This document shows, piece after piece, positions 9,021 to 16,365 of a DNA stretch of 41,976 nt. The position numbers and the translations under genes were made by a program. Position 1 is the stretch's first letter, and every line of letters starts with the position of its first letter. The notes under the pieces were generated by a model. That model was given only the letters and a program-made list of their open reading frames with translations. It was not told the origin of the DNA and did not search any database. The DNA comes from Candidatus Borrarchaeum yapensis (GTDB taxonomy: Archaea; Asgardarchaeota; Sifarchaeia; Borrarchaeales; Borrarchaeaceae): contig JAEOSF010000032.1 of NCBI GenBank assembly GCA_016840515.1, positions 1-41,976 of the forward strand. Reading direction: 5' to 3'.

Positions 9021-10268
9021 CTAGTTCATGTTGGCAATAACATAATCTGCAAATTCTGTTGTGCTCACAGGTGAGAGTCCTTTAAGAAGCCTCGCCAGAT
9101 CAGCTGTTACTTTTCCATTTTGTATAGTTTTTAGCACTGCTCGAAAGGCTGTGCTAGCTGCTTTTTGCCAACCTAAATATTCTAACAGCAAAATTCCAGA
9201 GAGAATCGCAGAGCTGGGGTTTGCTATATTTTTTCCTGCAATATCTGGAGCTGTTCCATGTATCGCTTCAAAAACAGCGATATGATCACCCATGTTTACA
9301 CCTGGGGCAACGCCTAGCCCACCGATGAGAGCGGCTGCAGCGTCTGACATATAATCACCCGTAAGATTGGGTGCAACTAAGATATCGTAGTCCCCAGGTC
9401 TTAATAGAATTTCTTGGAACATTGCATCGGTAATTCGGTCATTGACTACTATTTTTCCGGTAGGAAGCGTTCCATTATATTTTTCTTCTAGTTCTTTTTC
9501 GGTAATAGTTATGTTACCAAACTCTTCTTTTGCAATCTCATAGCCCCACTCTCTAAATGCCCCCTCGGTAAATTTCATTATATTGCCCTTATGTACTAGC
9601 GTAATACGTTTTCTATCGTGCTTAAGGGCGTATTGAATGGCTTTCCTCATTATCCGCTTTGTACCATATTCACTGATTACTTTAAGCCCCAACCCAGCAT
9701 CAACTCTGGTTTCAACTTTCAATTGTTGAAACAAAAAATCGCCAATTTTTTTTGCCGGCTCACTTTCAGCAGGCCATTCAAGACCTCCGTACAGATCTTC
9801 CGTATTTTCACGAAAAATGACGAGATCAACTGTTTCTGGATGAACAATAGGAGTAGGAACACCCTCAATATGAAAAATTGGTCGAACATTCGCATAAAGA
9901 TCAAGAGATTGCCGTAATTGTACATTAACGCTTCTATATCCACCACTGACTGGAGTCCTTACTGGACCTTTTAGACCCACAATGAAATGGGCAATCGCTG
10001 AAATAGTATCATCGGGGAGAATTTTGCCATATTTTTCTTCAGCTTTCTCACCAGCGTAGATTTCTAGCCAAACTATTTGATGAGTTCCACCATACGCTTT
10101 CTTTACTCCTTCGTCTAGAACCCTTCTCGCTATATTGATTACTTCGCGTCCTATCCCGTCACCTTCGATAAATGGAATAATAGGGTCGTGTGGTACGAGT
10201 AATTCACCATTTTCGATCGTTATGCGAGTACCTTCCTTAGGTAACTCAAGTTTGTCAAATTCAGCCAC
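9021..10268 (-). CDS. icd: Isocitrate dehydrogenase, predicted NAD-dependent
   Basis: Oxidatively decarboxylates isocitrate to 2-oxoglutarate. The isocitrate site SVNVQLRQSLDLYANVRP is intact, with the phosphorylation-site Ser and two Arg, followed by IFRENTEDLYGGLE. The cofactor region reads HGTAPDIAGK where E. coli NADP-IDH has K344-Y345; Asp-Ile at that place is the known signature for NAD preference. GTG at 10268 is chosen because GGAG lies nine bases upstream; a TTG start at 10283 is possible. It is downstream of and co-oriented with the Re-citrate synthase (about 75 bases), so the two probably form an operon. Confidence 0.93.
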   Translation of the reverse strand: MAEFDKLELPKEGTRITIENGELLVPHDPIIPFIEGDGIGREVINIARRVLDEGVKKAYGGTHQIVWLEIYAGEKAEEKYGKILPDDTISAIAHFIVGLKGPVRTPVSGGYRSVNVQLRQSLDLYANVRPIFHIEGVPTPIVHPETVDLVIFRENTEDLYGGLEWPAESEPAKKIGDFLFQQLKVETRVDAGLGLKVISEYGTKRIMRKAIQYALKHDRKRITLVHKGNIMKFTEGAFREWGYEIAKEEFGNITITEKELEEKYNGTLPTGKIVVNDRITDAMFQEILLRPGDYDILVAPNLTGDYMSDAAAALIGGLGVAPGVNMGDHIAVFEAIHGTAPDIAGKNIANPSSAILSGILLLEYLGWQKAASTAFRAVLKTIQNGKVTADLARLLKGLSPVSTTEFADYVIANMN

Positions 10269-10342
10269 ATTTGCCAACTCCAAATAAAAACAGAATGGAG
10301 AGAGTCAATCTCCATTTATTTCAATTATTATTTAATTTTCCT

Positions 10343-11797
10343 TTAGAGATTTGATGAAAAATAGTCAGACAAATATTGAACGCCTAGCTCGATCATTTCA
10401 CGATCAGAAATAGCAGTTGTTCGACCTGATTCATATTGCATTGTAACCCATTGGTGCATCTTTTTAACTCCAGGATGGGTCTTGTCAACTACAGAATGTA
10501 TATTGCAACTTCTGAAATATAATTGAACCCAACACGCAACACCTGCAAGGCCTGATTTGTCTGTAACGGCAACTTCAAATGGCCTGTTTAGTAATTTCTG
10601 TGGGTCAAATGCCGAATATACACGTTCATTTTTCATTACTCCATCTGCATGGACGCCAGCACGCGTTTTTGTGATGTCATCTCCGAGAAGAGGATAGTTT
10701 TCAGGAAAGTCCACGCCTATAGATTTCATGTACTCTCCGATCTCAGTAAGTACTGTTGTGTTGATGCCGTGATTCGGATAGAGCGATGCCAACTCGGCCA
10801 CTAATCCTTCTATTGGACTATTACCAGTCCGTTCCCCTATTCCTAACAATGTCCCATTTACATTAGCTGCGCCATATAGCCACGCAGCAAAAGAGTTGCT
10901 ATGAACCTTATGGAAGTCATTATGGCCATGCCATTCTAACCATTCTGAGGGAACGCCACCTTCACACTGTAGGCTGTAAATGATCTTTGGCACACTTCTT
11001 GGGAGTGTAACCTCGGAAAACGGCAGTCCGATCCCCAGAGTATCACATGCCCTGATTTTAACGGGAGTGTCATATTTTTCTGCAAGTTTCATTAGTTCTT
11101 GCACAAAGGGAAGGACAAAGCCATAGAGATCTGCTCTTGTAATATCCTCAAGATGGCAGCGGGGAATAATACCGGCGTTGATGGCCGATTTTACAATACT
11201 CAGATATTTGTCCATAGCTTTTTGTCTCGTCATGTTTAACTTGAAAAAGATGTGATAATCCGATGCAGACGTTAAGATACCTGTTTCCTCAATTTTCATT
11301 TCTTTAATAAGTTGAAGGTCACTTCTAGTCGCACGAATCCATCCAGTTACTTTTGGATATTCATAATCACGATCAATACACTTCTTAACTGCCAATTGGT
11401 CTTTTTGGGAGTACACAAAAAATTCACTCATCCGAATTGCTCCCTTTGGACCGCTTAATTCGTGTAAGAAATCATATAAGGTTAGGATCTGTTCAACCGT
11501 AAATGGAGGGCGTGCCTGCTGTCCATCACGAAACGTTGTATCTGTAATATAGATTTTTTCCGGTAAATTTATCGGGCAATGGACATTATCAAAAATTATT
11601 CGTGGAAACTGATCATAAGGAAAGATATCCTCAAAAAGTTGGGGTCTAGTTACATTTTGAAGATCGTAATTCTCTTTTCTGAAAAGCTGTAAATTTGCTG
11701 CTATCTTCTCTTTCAGAACTGCTGCTGAGTTTTGTGTATTCACTATGAGATCATCCATCACAATCAATCCAATAGATAGCATTTCTTTTAAAGTCAT
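10343..11797 (-). CDS. Re-type citrate synthase (homocitrate/isopropylmalate synthase family)
   Basis: DRE-TIM metallolyase of 484 aa. It has the motif TTFRDGQQARPP near residue 88 (metal Asp and catalytic Arg), the WIRATRSD and GILTSASDYHIFFKLN stretches, and the metal-binding HGHNDFHK near 293. GERTGNSPIEGL and a downstream THPG...MHQWV region follow. This length and the RDGQQARPP wording match the oxygen-sensitive Re-citrate synthases of anaerobes rather than LeuA or NifV, and the adjacent icd supports citrate formation. Isopropylmalate or homocitrate synthesis remains an alternative. ATG 11797 lies just after a TTTAC-AAAT-GTAAA dyad; a second start is at 11758. Confidence 0.8.
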   Translation of the reverse strand: MTLKEMLSIGLIVMDDLIVNTQNSAAVLKEKIAANLQLFRKENYDLQNVTRPQLFEDIFPYDQFPRIIFDNVHCPINLPEKIYITDTTFRDGQQARPPFTVEQILTLYDFLHELSGPKGAIRMSEFFVYSQKDQLAVKKCIDRDYEYPKVTGWIRATRSDLQLIKEMKIEETGILTSASDYHIFFKLNMTRQKAMDKYLSIVKSAINAGIIPRCHLEDITRADLYGFVLPFVQELMKLAEKYDTPVKIRACDTLGIGLPFSEVTLPRSVPKIIYSLQCEGGVPSEWLEWHGHNDFHKVHSNSFAAWLYGAANVNGTLLGIGERTGNSPIEGLVAELASLYPNHGINTTVLTEIGEYMKSIGVDFPENYPLLGDDITKTRAGVHADGVMKNERVYSAFDPQKLLNRPFEVAVTDKSGLAGVACWVQLYFRSCNIHSVVDKTHPGVKKMHQWVTMQYESGRTTAISDREMIELGVQYLSDYFSSNL

Positions 11798-11798
11798 G

Positions 11799-12031
11799 TT
11801 TACAAATGTAAAAATTATTGAGACATTATTAAATTAAAAGATCTCTTTTTTGGTTCATCTACAACTTATAACTTATAAGTTTATCCGTTTACGTAAAGCA
11901 AATCTTTACCTTCGTAAAGGTATTAAAAACCAAAACTCGACAGCAGGTTATATCAAAATTCTTTCTCTTAATTGAGACTAATCTTTAAAAGAATTTGCGT
12001 TTACATAAACCAATAATTTGACAAATGTAAA
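11799..12031. promoter_or_regulatory. Cluster of TTTAC...GTAAA dyads between two operons
   Basis: This 306-base spacer holds no gene but contains repeated dyads: TTTAC-AAAT-GTAAA (11799-11812, touching the citrate synthase start), TTTACGTAAA (11888-11897), TTTAC-CTTC-GTAAA (11905-11918), GTTTACATAAAC (11999-12010) and TTGAC-AAAT-GTAAA (12018-12031). An ACTTATAAGT palindrome lies near 11871. The half-sites are constant and the spacers mostly 0 or 4 bases, as expected for a dimeric regulator binding cooperatively. Confidence 0.6.
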
Positions 12032-12103
12032 CATACAAACTTACTGTTTTTTTGAAAAAAAGGAAAATTGGTTGAAAAACAACCACTCTTTATGAACATG
12101 TTG

Positions 12104-12408
12104 TTATTTCGCCTTTTCATAAACTAGCAATAATATCTTAGCTTCTTGGTTTGTTGTTATGCTGGCCCACTCGTCACTTACCTTTATAATCTCTTCTCGT
12201 GCCCAATACTTTTGATAAGCTTTCATATCCTCAAACTCAAACTCTACCCATCGCATTGGGGTCGAGTGACTAACCAATTCTGATAAGCACTCATTTTCTT
12301 CAGTTCTTCGGGGGCCAAAAAAATCGGCACCGCTTTCTGAGCCCACTCAAGGTACTCCTGCTGTTTGCCTGGTAAGAAATTACAAGTATAGATTATCTTT
12401 ATTACCAT
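12104..12408 (-). pseudogene. Frameshifted small alpha/beta-barrel-like protein
   Basis: Two overlapping frames together encode one protein of about 102 aa. The start MVIKIIYTCNFLPGKQQEYL (ATG 12408, preceded by GAGGTG) is in one frame, and RWVEFEFEDMKAYQKYW to the stop at 12104 is in another. One additional C in the CCCC run near 12258 joins them as NWLVTRPPMRWVEFEFED. The pattern resembles dimeric alpha-beta barrel proteins (NIPSNAP/EthD-like), a tentative call. It is either a true decay or an assembly error in a homopolymer. It carries the same leader hairpin as the three following paralogs. Confidence 0.65.
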
Positions 12409-12420
12409 CTCTTTCACCTC

Positions 12421-12520
12421 CCTTAAGTTGGGTATTTGTAGAACGCCCCTCCTCGGCATTTAGACATTTCCAAAAAAAGTGGAGAAGATATAAGGGTCAA
12501 GACCGCACTAGAGCCAGTTG
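12421..12520 (-). repeat. Leader repeat copy A with hairpin (upstream of the frameshifted gene)
   Basis: A unit of about 95 bases, shared with the copies at 13690 and 13050. In transcript sense it holds TTGACCCTTATATCT (TATA-like), a T-run, a hairpin AAUGCC-GAGGAGG-GGCGUU, the conserved CUACAAAUACCCAACUUAAGG and then the Shine-Dalgarno. The hairpin arms differ from other copies by an A-U and a U-G substitution yet still pair. Confidence 0.7.
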
Positions 12521-12527
12521 TATGAGT

Positions 12528-13040
12528 TTACTTAAACTCAAAGACGTATTCACAGTAGGGATCTCCTTTTGGCATTGCCCTTAGCATCTTGAAAGATAAC
12601 CTGGGATTTATTGCCTTGACTCCTAAGTCCCCCCAAGCTTCATGACCTTCGACGCAAGGGATATACTTTGATTTTACATTATATTCTTTGTACTTCTCCA
12701 TCCATGGACACTTAGTTGTTCGAGCGACAACTCGTTCTGGGGTTTCTTCCACCGTTTCACCTTCGAATCCAGGCCCTACAGTTAACTCACCAACAACATT
12801 GGCTAAGATAGATGCACCTATTGCATCCTTGACTTCTATATTGTAAGCCTCTTTAATCATTGGAAACAGAATCTTTCCGCCTTCACCATATATCTTGGTA
12901 TTTATCTCTTTGTACTTTTCAGGCCCTATAAGAGGCGCAAGGGTGTTTTCTCCTCTTATCACTAGAGTTGCGGTATGAGTATTAGCAGTCCAAGCCCATT
13001 TCTCTTCAGGTGATATCTTCTTTAAAATCTCTTCAGCCAT
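12528..13040 (-). CDS. ATC-hydrolase-like protein, copy 1
   Basis: 170-aa paralog of the next two genes. The conserved C-terminal half resembles the L-2-amino-thiazoline-4-carboxylic acid hydrolase family (PF14196): RTTKCPWMEKYKEY, CVEGHEAWGDLGVKAINP and the terminal MPKGDPYCEY. Conserved Cys, His and Asp probably form the active or metal site. The first conserved motif reads CPWME where the others have CPWWDT. The name comes from distant similarity and the true substrate is unknown. It lies third in the tandem array. Confidence 0.65.
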   Translation of the reverse strand: MAEEILKKISPEEKWAWTANTHTATLVIRGENTLAPLIGPEKYKEINTKIYGEGGKILFPMIKEAYNIEVKDAIGASILANVVGELTVGPGFEGETVEETPERVVARTTKCPWMEKYKEYNVKSKYIPCVEGHEAWGDLGVKAINPRLSFKMLRAMPKGDPYCEYVFEFK

Positions 13041-13049
13041 TTTTTCCTC

Positions 13050-13145
13050 CTCTCCTTACCCTGGGTATTTGTAGAGCGCCCCTCCTCGGCGCTTAGACAT
13101 TTTCAAAAAAAATATTGAGGTTATGAGATTCAAGACCGCACAAGA
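13050..13145 (-). repeat. Leader repeat copy B with hairpin
   Basis: Same unit as at 12421. The hairpin AGCGCC-GAGGAGG-GGCGCT (13075-13093 on the plus strand as its complement) has six perfect pairs and a purine loop that itself looks like a Shine-Dalgarno. The upstream part with TATA-like and T-run sequence is kept but diverged (CTCATAACC). Confidence 0.7.
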
Positions 13146-13160
13146 ACTTGCTATTTACGC

Positions 13161-13682
13161 TTACTTTTTGAACTCGATGACATTTTGGCAGACGGGATCT
13201 CCCTTTGGCATTGCTTTTGTGAGTTTAAATGTAAAATTGGGATTAAGCGCTTTAAGTCCAGCTTCACAAATTGCTTGGTGACCACCAGGGCACGTCATGT
13301 TTTCAGGTTTCTCTCCGAATTGTTTAGCTGTGTCCCACCACGGACATTTGACTGTATTCCAAACAACTCTTTCAGATGTTACCTCAACCATTTCATCCTC
13401 GAATGTTGGTCCCATTTGTATTGATGTACAAGCCGCGAGTACTTTATAACCCCCTATTGCATCCTCAACGGGTATGTTGAGGGCCTCTTTTATCATTGGA
13501 TATGACATTTTACCACCTTCACGCCATAGATTATCATTTATCTCTTGCCACTTTTCCTTCCCCAAGAGAGGTTCAACGAACATTCCTATCGCAGTATAAG
13601 CTCCAACGAAGTTTGCACCTGCTATTGCCCATCGCTGCTCAGCCGGCATCTTGTCAACTTCCTCTTTCGACATTTTCGACAT
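13161..13682 (-). CDS. ATC-hydrolase-like protein, copy 2
   Basis: 173 aa. It shares with its neighbours NLWREGGKMSYPMIKEALNIP in the middle, NTVKCPWWDTAKQFGEKPEN, CPGGHQAICEAGLKALNP and AMPKGDPVCQ. All conserved Cys, His and Asp positions are present. It has its own leader hairpin, so each gene of the array may be expressed separately. The catalytic role in thiazoline hydrolysis is by family resemblance only. Confidence 0.65.
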   Translation of the reverse strand: MSKMSKEEVDKMPAEQRWAIAGANFVGAYTAIGMFVEPLLGKEKWQEINDNLWREGGKMSYPMIKEALNIPVEDAIGGYKVLAACTSIQMGPTFEDEMVEVTSERVVWNTVKCPWWDTAKQFGEKPENMTCPGGHQAICEAGLKALNPNFTFKLTKAMPKGDPVCQNVIEFKK

Positions 13683-13689
13683 ATTTCTC

Positions 13690-13795
13690 TCATTCCTTTA
13701 AGTTGGGTACTTATTGAGCGCCCCTCCTCGGCGCGTAGATATCCCAAAAAAAATAGGGAGAAGATATAAGGGTCAAAATTACACAGGGTTTGTCT
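13690..13795 (-). repeat. Leader repeat copy C with hairpin
   Basis: Third copy of the leader unit. The hairpin GCGCC-GAGGAGG-GGCGC (13718-13734) has one outer mismatch compared with copy B. The TTGACCCTTATATCTTCTCC block is identical to that in copy A. Confidence 0.7.
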
Positions 13796-13800
13796 GTTTC

Positions 13801-14331
13801 CTAGTCTTCTAACTCATAGCACGCTTCGCAGTAGGGATCTCCTCTAGGCAGTGCTTTAGTAAGCGTGTGTTTTAGCTTAGGATTAACCGCCTTGAGACCA
13901 TCTCCCACGAATCTTTCATGTCCACCAGCACAAACGATGTTTTCTGGCTTTCCACCGAACGCTAGATAGGTATCCCACCACGGGCACTTAGTAAACCTGT
14001 ATACGGCTCTTTTCGGCGTTTCCTCTATAACTTCCCACTCATACCTAGGTCCGTGTCCTAAGTTTGAAACGACAGCAGCTAAAGTAGCGGCCTCTATTGC
14101 GTTCGTACAAGGTACATTGAAGCCTTCCTTAACTTGTGGATACGTAAATTTACCGCCTTCGCCCCATAGATTGTCATGTATCTCTGTCCACTTATCCATC
14201 CCCAAGACTGCAGCCATAGTCAAATCATACCCGCAGACTGATCCAACGTAGGATTCATACGCTGCTTTCCATTTTATTTCGTCAGGAATCTTCTTCATTA
14301 TCGCTTCTGTCAATTCATCAGATTTAGACAT
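13801..14331 (-). CDS. ATC-hydrolase-like protein, copy 3 (first in the array)
   Basis: About 176 aa. The ATG at 14331 is chosen because AAGGAGGAGGAG precedes it; the longer frame would translate the leader hairpin. Conserved motifs: NLWGEGGKFTYPQVKEGFNVP, FTKCPWWDTYLAFGGKPEN, CAGGHERFVGDGLKAVNP and ALPRGDPYCEACYE, the last with an additional Cys. As first gene of the array it may reflect the ancestral copy. Related to PF14196; substrate unknown. Confidence 0.68.
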   Translation of the reverse strand: MSKSDELTEAIMKKIPDEIKWKAAYESYVGSVCGYDLTMAAVLGMDKWTEIHDNLWGEGGKFTYPQVKEGFNVPCTNAIEAATLAAVVSNLGHGPRYEWEVIEETPKRAVYRFTKCPWWDTYLAFGGKPENIVCAGGHERFVGDGLKAVNPKLKHTLTKALPRGDPYCEACYELED

Positions 14332-14339
14332 ATTCTCCT

Positions 14340-14400
14340 CCTCCTCCTTAAGTTGGGTATTTGTAGAGCGCCCCTCCTCGGCGCTTGGAGGCGCTAGGGT
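14340..14400 (-). repeat. Leader repeat copy D, shortened
   Basis: The hairpin AGCGCC-GAGGAGG-GGCGCT (14367-14385) and the downstream CTACAAATACCCAACTTAAGG block match the other copies. The upstream part with TATA-like and T-run sequence is absent and replaced by unrelated sequence, so the duplicated unit probably began at this gene. Confidence 0.65.
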
Positions 14401-14783
14401 CACAGTTCTTTGAGAGTTAATCATTTAGCTCTTCAGCTCATGACACCTTTCACCGACGTGAACTCGCCTCTTGCCTTGTCATATATCAATATATTTTTTG
14501 ACAATTATCTATTTTAACAGATAATTATTACATATATGACAATGCAAAATTTACTATAATGACAAGTTATATATATAATTTTCCTTTACATAAGACAAGT
14601 TTAAGTGGATACTTTATCAAGAAATCAGAAAACAATGTGTTCTTAGCAAAATAATGCATAAGAACAAAGAATGAGAAGAAGGTTCAACCACATTTAATTT
14701 AATGCGATTTCTTGATTGCCCACTTATCTTCTAAGAAAATATATTTGAAGTAAGATTATAAAGAATATCCGACTAGTTAGAAT
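14401..14783. other. AT-rich intergenic region with an inverted repeat
   Basis: No gene seen. An 8-bp inverted repeat AATTATCT...AGATAATT (14503-14526) lies within very AT-rich sequence, and TGACAA recurs at about 14499, 14538 and 14570 (AGACAA once more near 14594). The region probably holds the divergent promoters of the ATC-hydrolase array (left) and the gene at 14784 (right). Confidence 0.4.
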
Positions 14784-15065
14784 GTGAGTACTATGAGTGA
14801 TGATGACGATTTTCACAGATTCTTAAAACGTTGGTCAAAGAATTTTTTCAATCGATATGACACTCCAGAGTATCCTAACTTAGATCGTAGAGACGATTAC
14901 GAAGATTGGAGCAAAGGATTTCTTTCTAATTACGAAAAAACAGAGAGCGCAAAAGAGACTGAGGGAGATAGTACTATAGCTCTTATAGAAAAGGTGACTT
15001 CGGGTTTTTTTTCATACATTGACAAGGTAGAAGAAGAATCTAAAAAGAGCAAGAAGAAAAGATGA
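14784..15065 (+). CDS. Hypothetical charged protein (93 aa)
   Basis: Starts with GTG at 14784, or more likely ATG at 14793. The product has an acidic start (SDDDDF), an internal near-repeat (RWSKNFFNRYDTPE and DWSKGFLSNYEKTE, near residues 16 and 41) and a Lys-rich tail (SKKSKKKR). The repeated W-S-K-x-F-x-x-x-Y unit suggests a short helical duplication. Family not recognised. It is convergent with a BRCT remnant. Confidence 0.55.
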   Translation: MSTMSDDDDFHRFLKRWSKNFFNRYDTPEYPNLDRRDDYEDWSKGFLSNYEKTESAKETEGDSTIALIEKVTSGFFSYIDKVEEESKKSKKKR

Positions 15066-15071
15066 AACGAT

Positions 15072-15185
15072 TTACCCATTCTTTTTATAATTTGCTACAA
15101 ATTCCTTCCATGATATAACCTTGATGTCTAATTCTCCCTCTTTCTTGAGCTTTTCTGGCCCTGGTTTTTCTCCGGTAACTAGCAT
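15072..15185 (-). pseudogene. BRCT-domain remnant
   Basis: The minus-strand frame reads MLVTGEKPGPEKLKKEGELD, then IKVISWKEF to the stop at 15072. This matches the last third of a BRCT domain as in NAD-dependent DNA ligase and replication factor C large subunit (LVxGxxPGxxKLxKAxxLGIKIISxxEF). The first two thirds of the domain are missing: further upstream the frame is only the antisense of the MetE gene. It looks like a truncated gene end left by rearrangement, perhaps the one that made the metE duplication. Confidence 0.6.
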
Positions 15186-15330
15186 ATGAGGCAAAATCTT
15201 ATTGAAGGAAAGAAATATTCGAATAATATTATGATTGTTATTCATTTTTAACAAAGTTTTTATATCTGATAGTGATATTGCACGACATATAAAAACAATT
15301 AACAAATAACCAACGGATGAGGCATTCCTA

Positions 15331-16284
15331 ATGAAACGATTAACACATGCTGTGGTTGGTAGTTTTCCAACTTTTGATGAAAACGACATAGAGAGTTCAA
15401 TATTGAAAATCATCGACTTACAACTTAAATATGGAATTGATGTCATTTCTCCAGGAGAGCAACGGTATGATATGATAGCATATTTTAGTGAAGTGCTTCC
15501 TGGATTAAAACATGAAGGCACCAACTCATATGTCACTGGAAAAATCAAATCCCCAGAAGAGCTCACTACATTCTCGAAGATTAAGGACTTTATATTTGTG
15601 AAAAATTATCTTGAACAAAATAGGAAAACGAATAAAATCAAACTGACAATCACTGGTCCTGTCACTTTAGGCTTCTCATGTGGACTAAATGGTTTAGAAG
15701 ACAGTCCATATTCAACTGTAAAAGATTTGCAACTTTACGCGGACGTTTCAACCGCTTTGAAAGCTATTGCCGATGGATTCCAAAAGATCGGGGCATTAGT
15801 ACAAATTGATGAGCCAGGTCTTTCGGCTGGTTATATCAATTGGAAAGATTTCTCAAAAGAACTTTTTCAATGGATAAATGAGATAACCTCAGAACTGCAG
15901 TCAGAGAACACGGTGATGCATGTCTGTGGTCGCTTACCTAAACGCCTTTTTGAAGATATTCTTGTTAAGTTTGAGAATATAGAAACCCTAAGTTTTGCTT
16001 TTGACGGCTCTATTGAAAAGGACAATATTAACATCATTTCTCGCAAAGTTTTGGAGGATCACGGTAAGAAGCTGGGATTGGGGTGCATCTCTGGTGCTAA
16101 TGCTGTTTTAAGCGATCCTGAAACTGTAAAAGCAAACATCGCAGTTGCAATAGAAAAAGTAGGACTTGAGAACATAGAATTCATTCATCCAGATTGTGGT
16201 CTTAAAGCTCTATCGCCTGAAAAAGCAGAGATGGTAATATCGAACATGACTGAAGGAGCAAAACTTCTTGAGAATATCAATTAA
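15331..16284 (+). CDS. Core methionine synthase (MetE C-terminal-like), copy 1
   Basis: 317-aa single-domain MetE/UroD-like barrel. Archaeal core MetE proteins move a methyl group, probably from a corrinoid protein, to homocysteine. Visible: VVGSFP at the start, SPGEQRYDM, the IDEPGL motif, HVCGR (Zn His and Cys) and HPDCGLK (Zn Cys). Where other core MetE have a ligand Glu (HEFA-like), the sequence reads SFAFDG, so the third ligand seems missing. GAGG precedes the ATG. The next gene is a tandem copy. Confidence 0.82.
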   Translation: MKRLTHAVVGSFPTFDENDIESSILKIIDLQLKYGIDVISPGEQRYDMIAYFSEVLPGLKHEGTNSYVTGKIKSPEELTTFSKIKDFIFVKNYLEQNRKTNKIKLTITGPVTLGFSCGLNGLEDSPYSTVKDLQLYADVSTALKAIADGFQKIGALVQIDEPGLSAGYINWKDFSKELFQWINEITSELQSENTVMHVCGRLPKRLFEDILVKFENIETLSFAFDGSIEKDNINIISRKVLEDHGKKLGLGCISGANAVLSDPETVKANIAVAIEKVGLENIEFIHPDCGLKALSPEKAEMVISNMTEGAKLLENIN

Positions 16285-16365
16285 GCAATCAAAATAAAAC
16301 ATAGCGCCGCAATCTTTTTTAAACTACATATACAGGTTAACAGAATATCAGGGAAGGGATTCTTA

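Noticed and set aside
12244..12459. 71-aa ORF starting in the leader hairpin
   Set aside because: The start codon is upstream of the ribosome site; the real start is 12408 and the gene is frameshifted.
15186..15566. Upstream two thirds of a 164-aa minus-strand ORF
   Set aside because: This part is the antisense of the first metE gene; only the BRCT-like end below 15185 has protein character.
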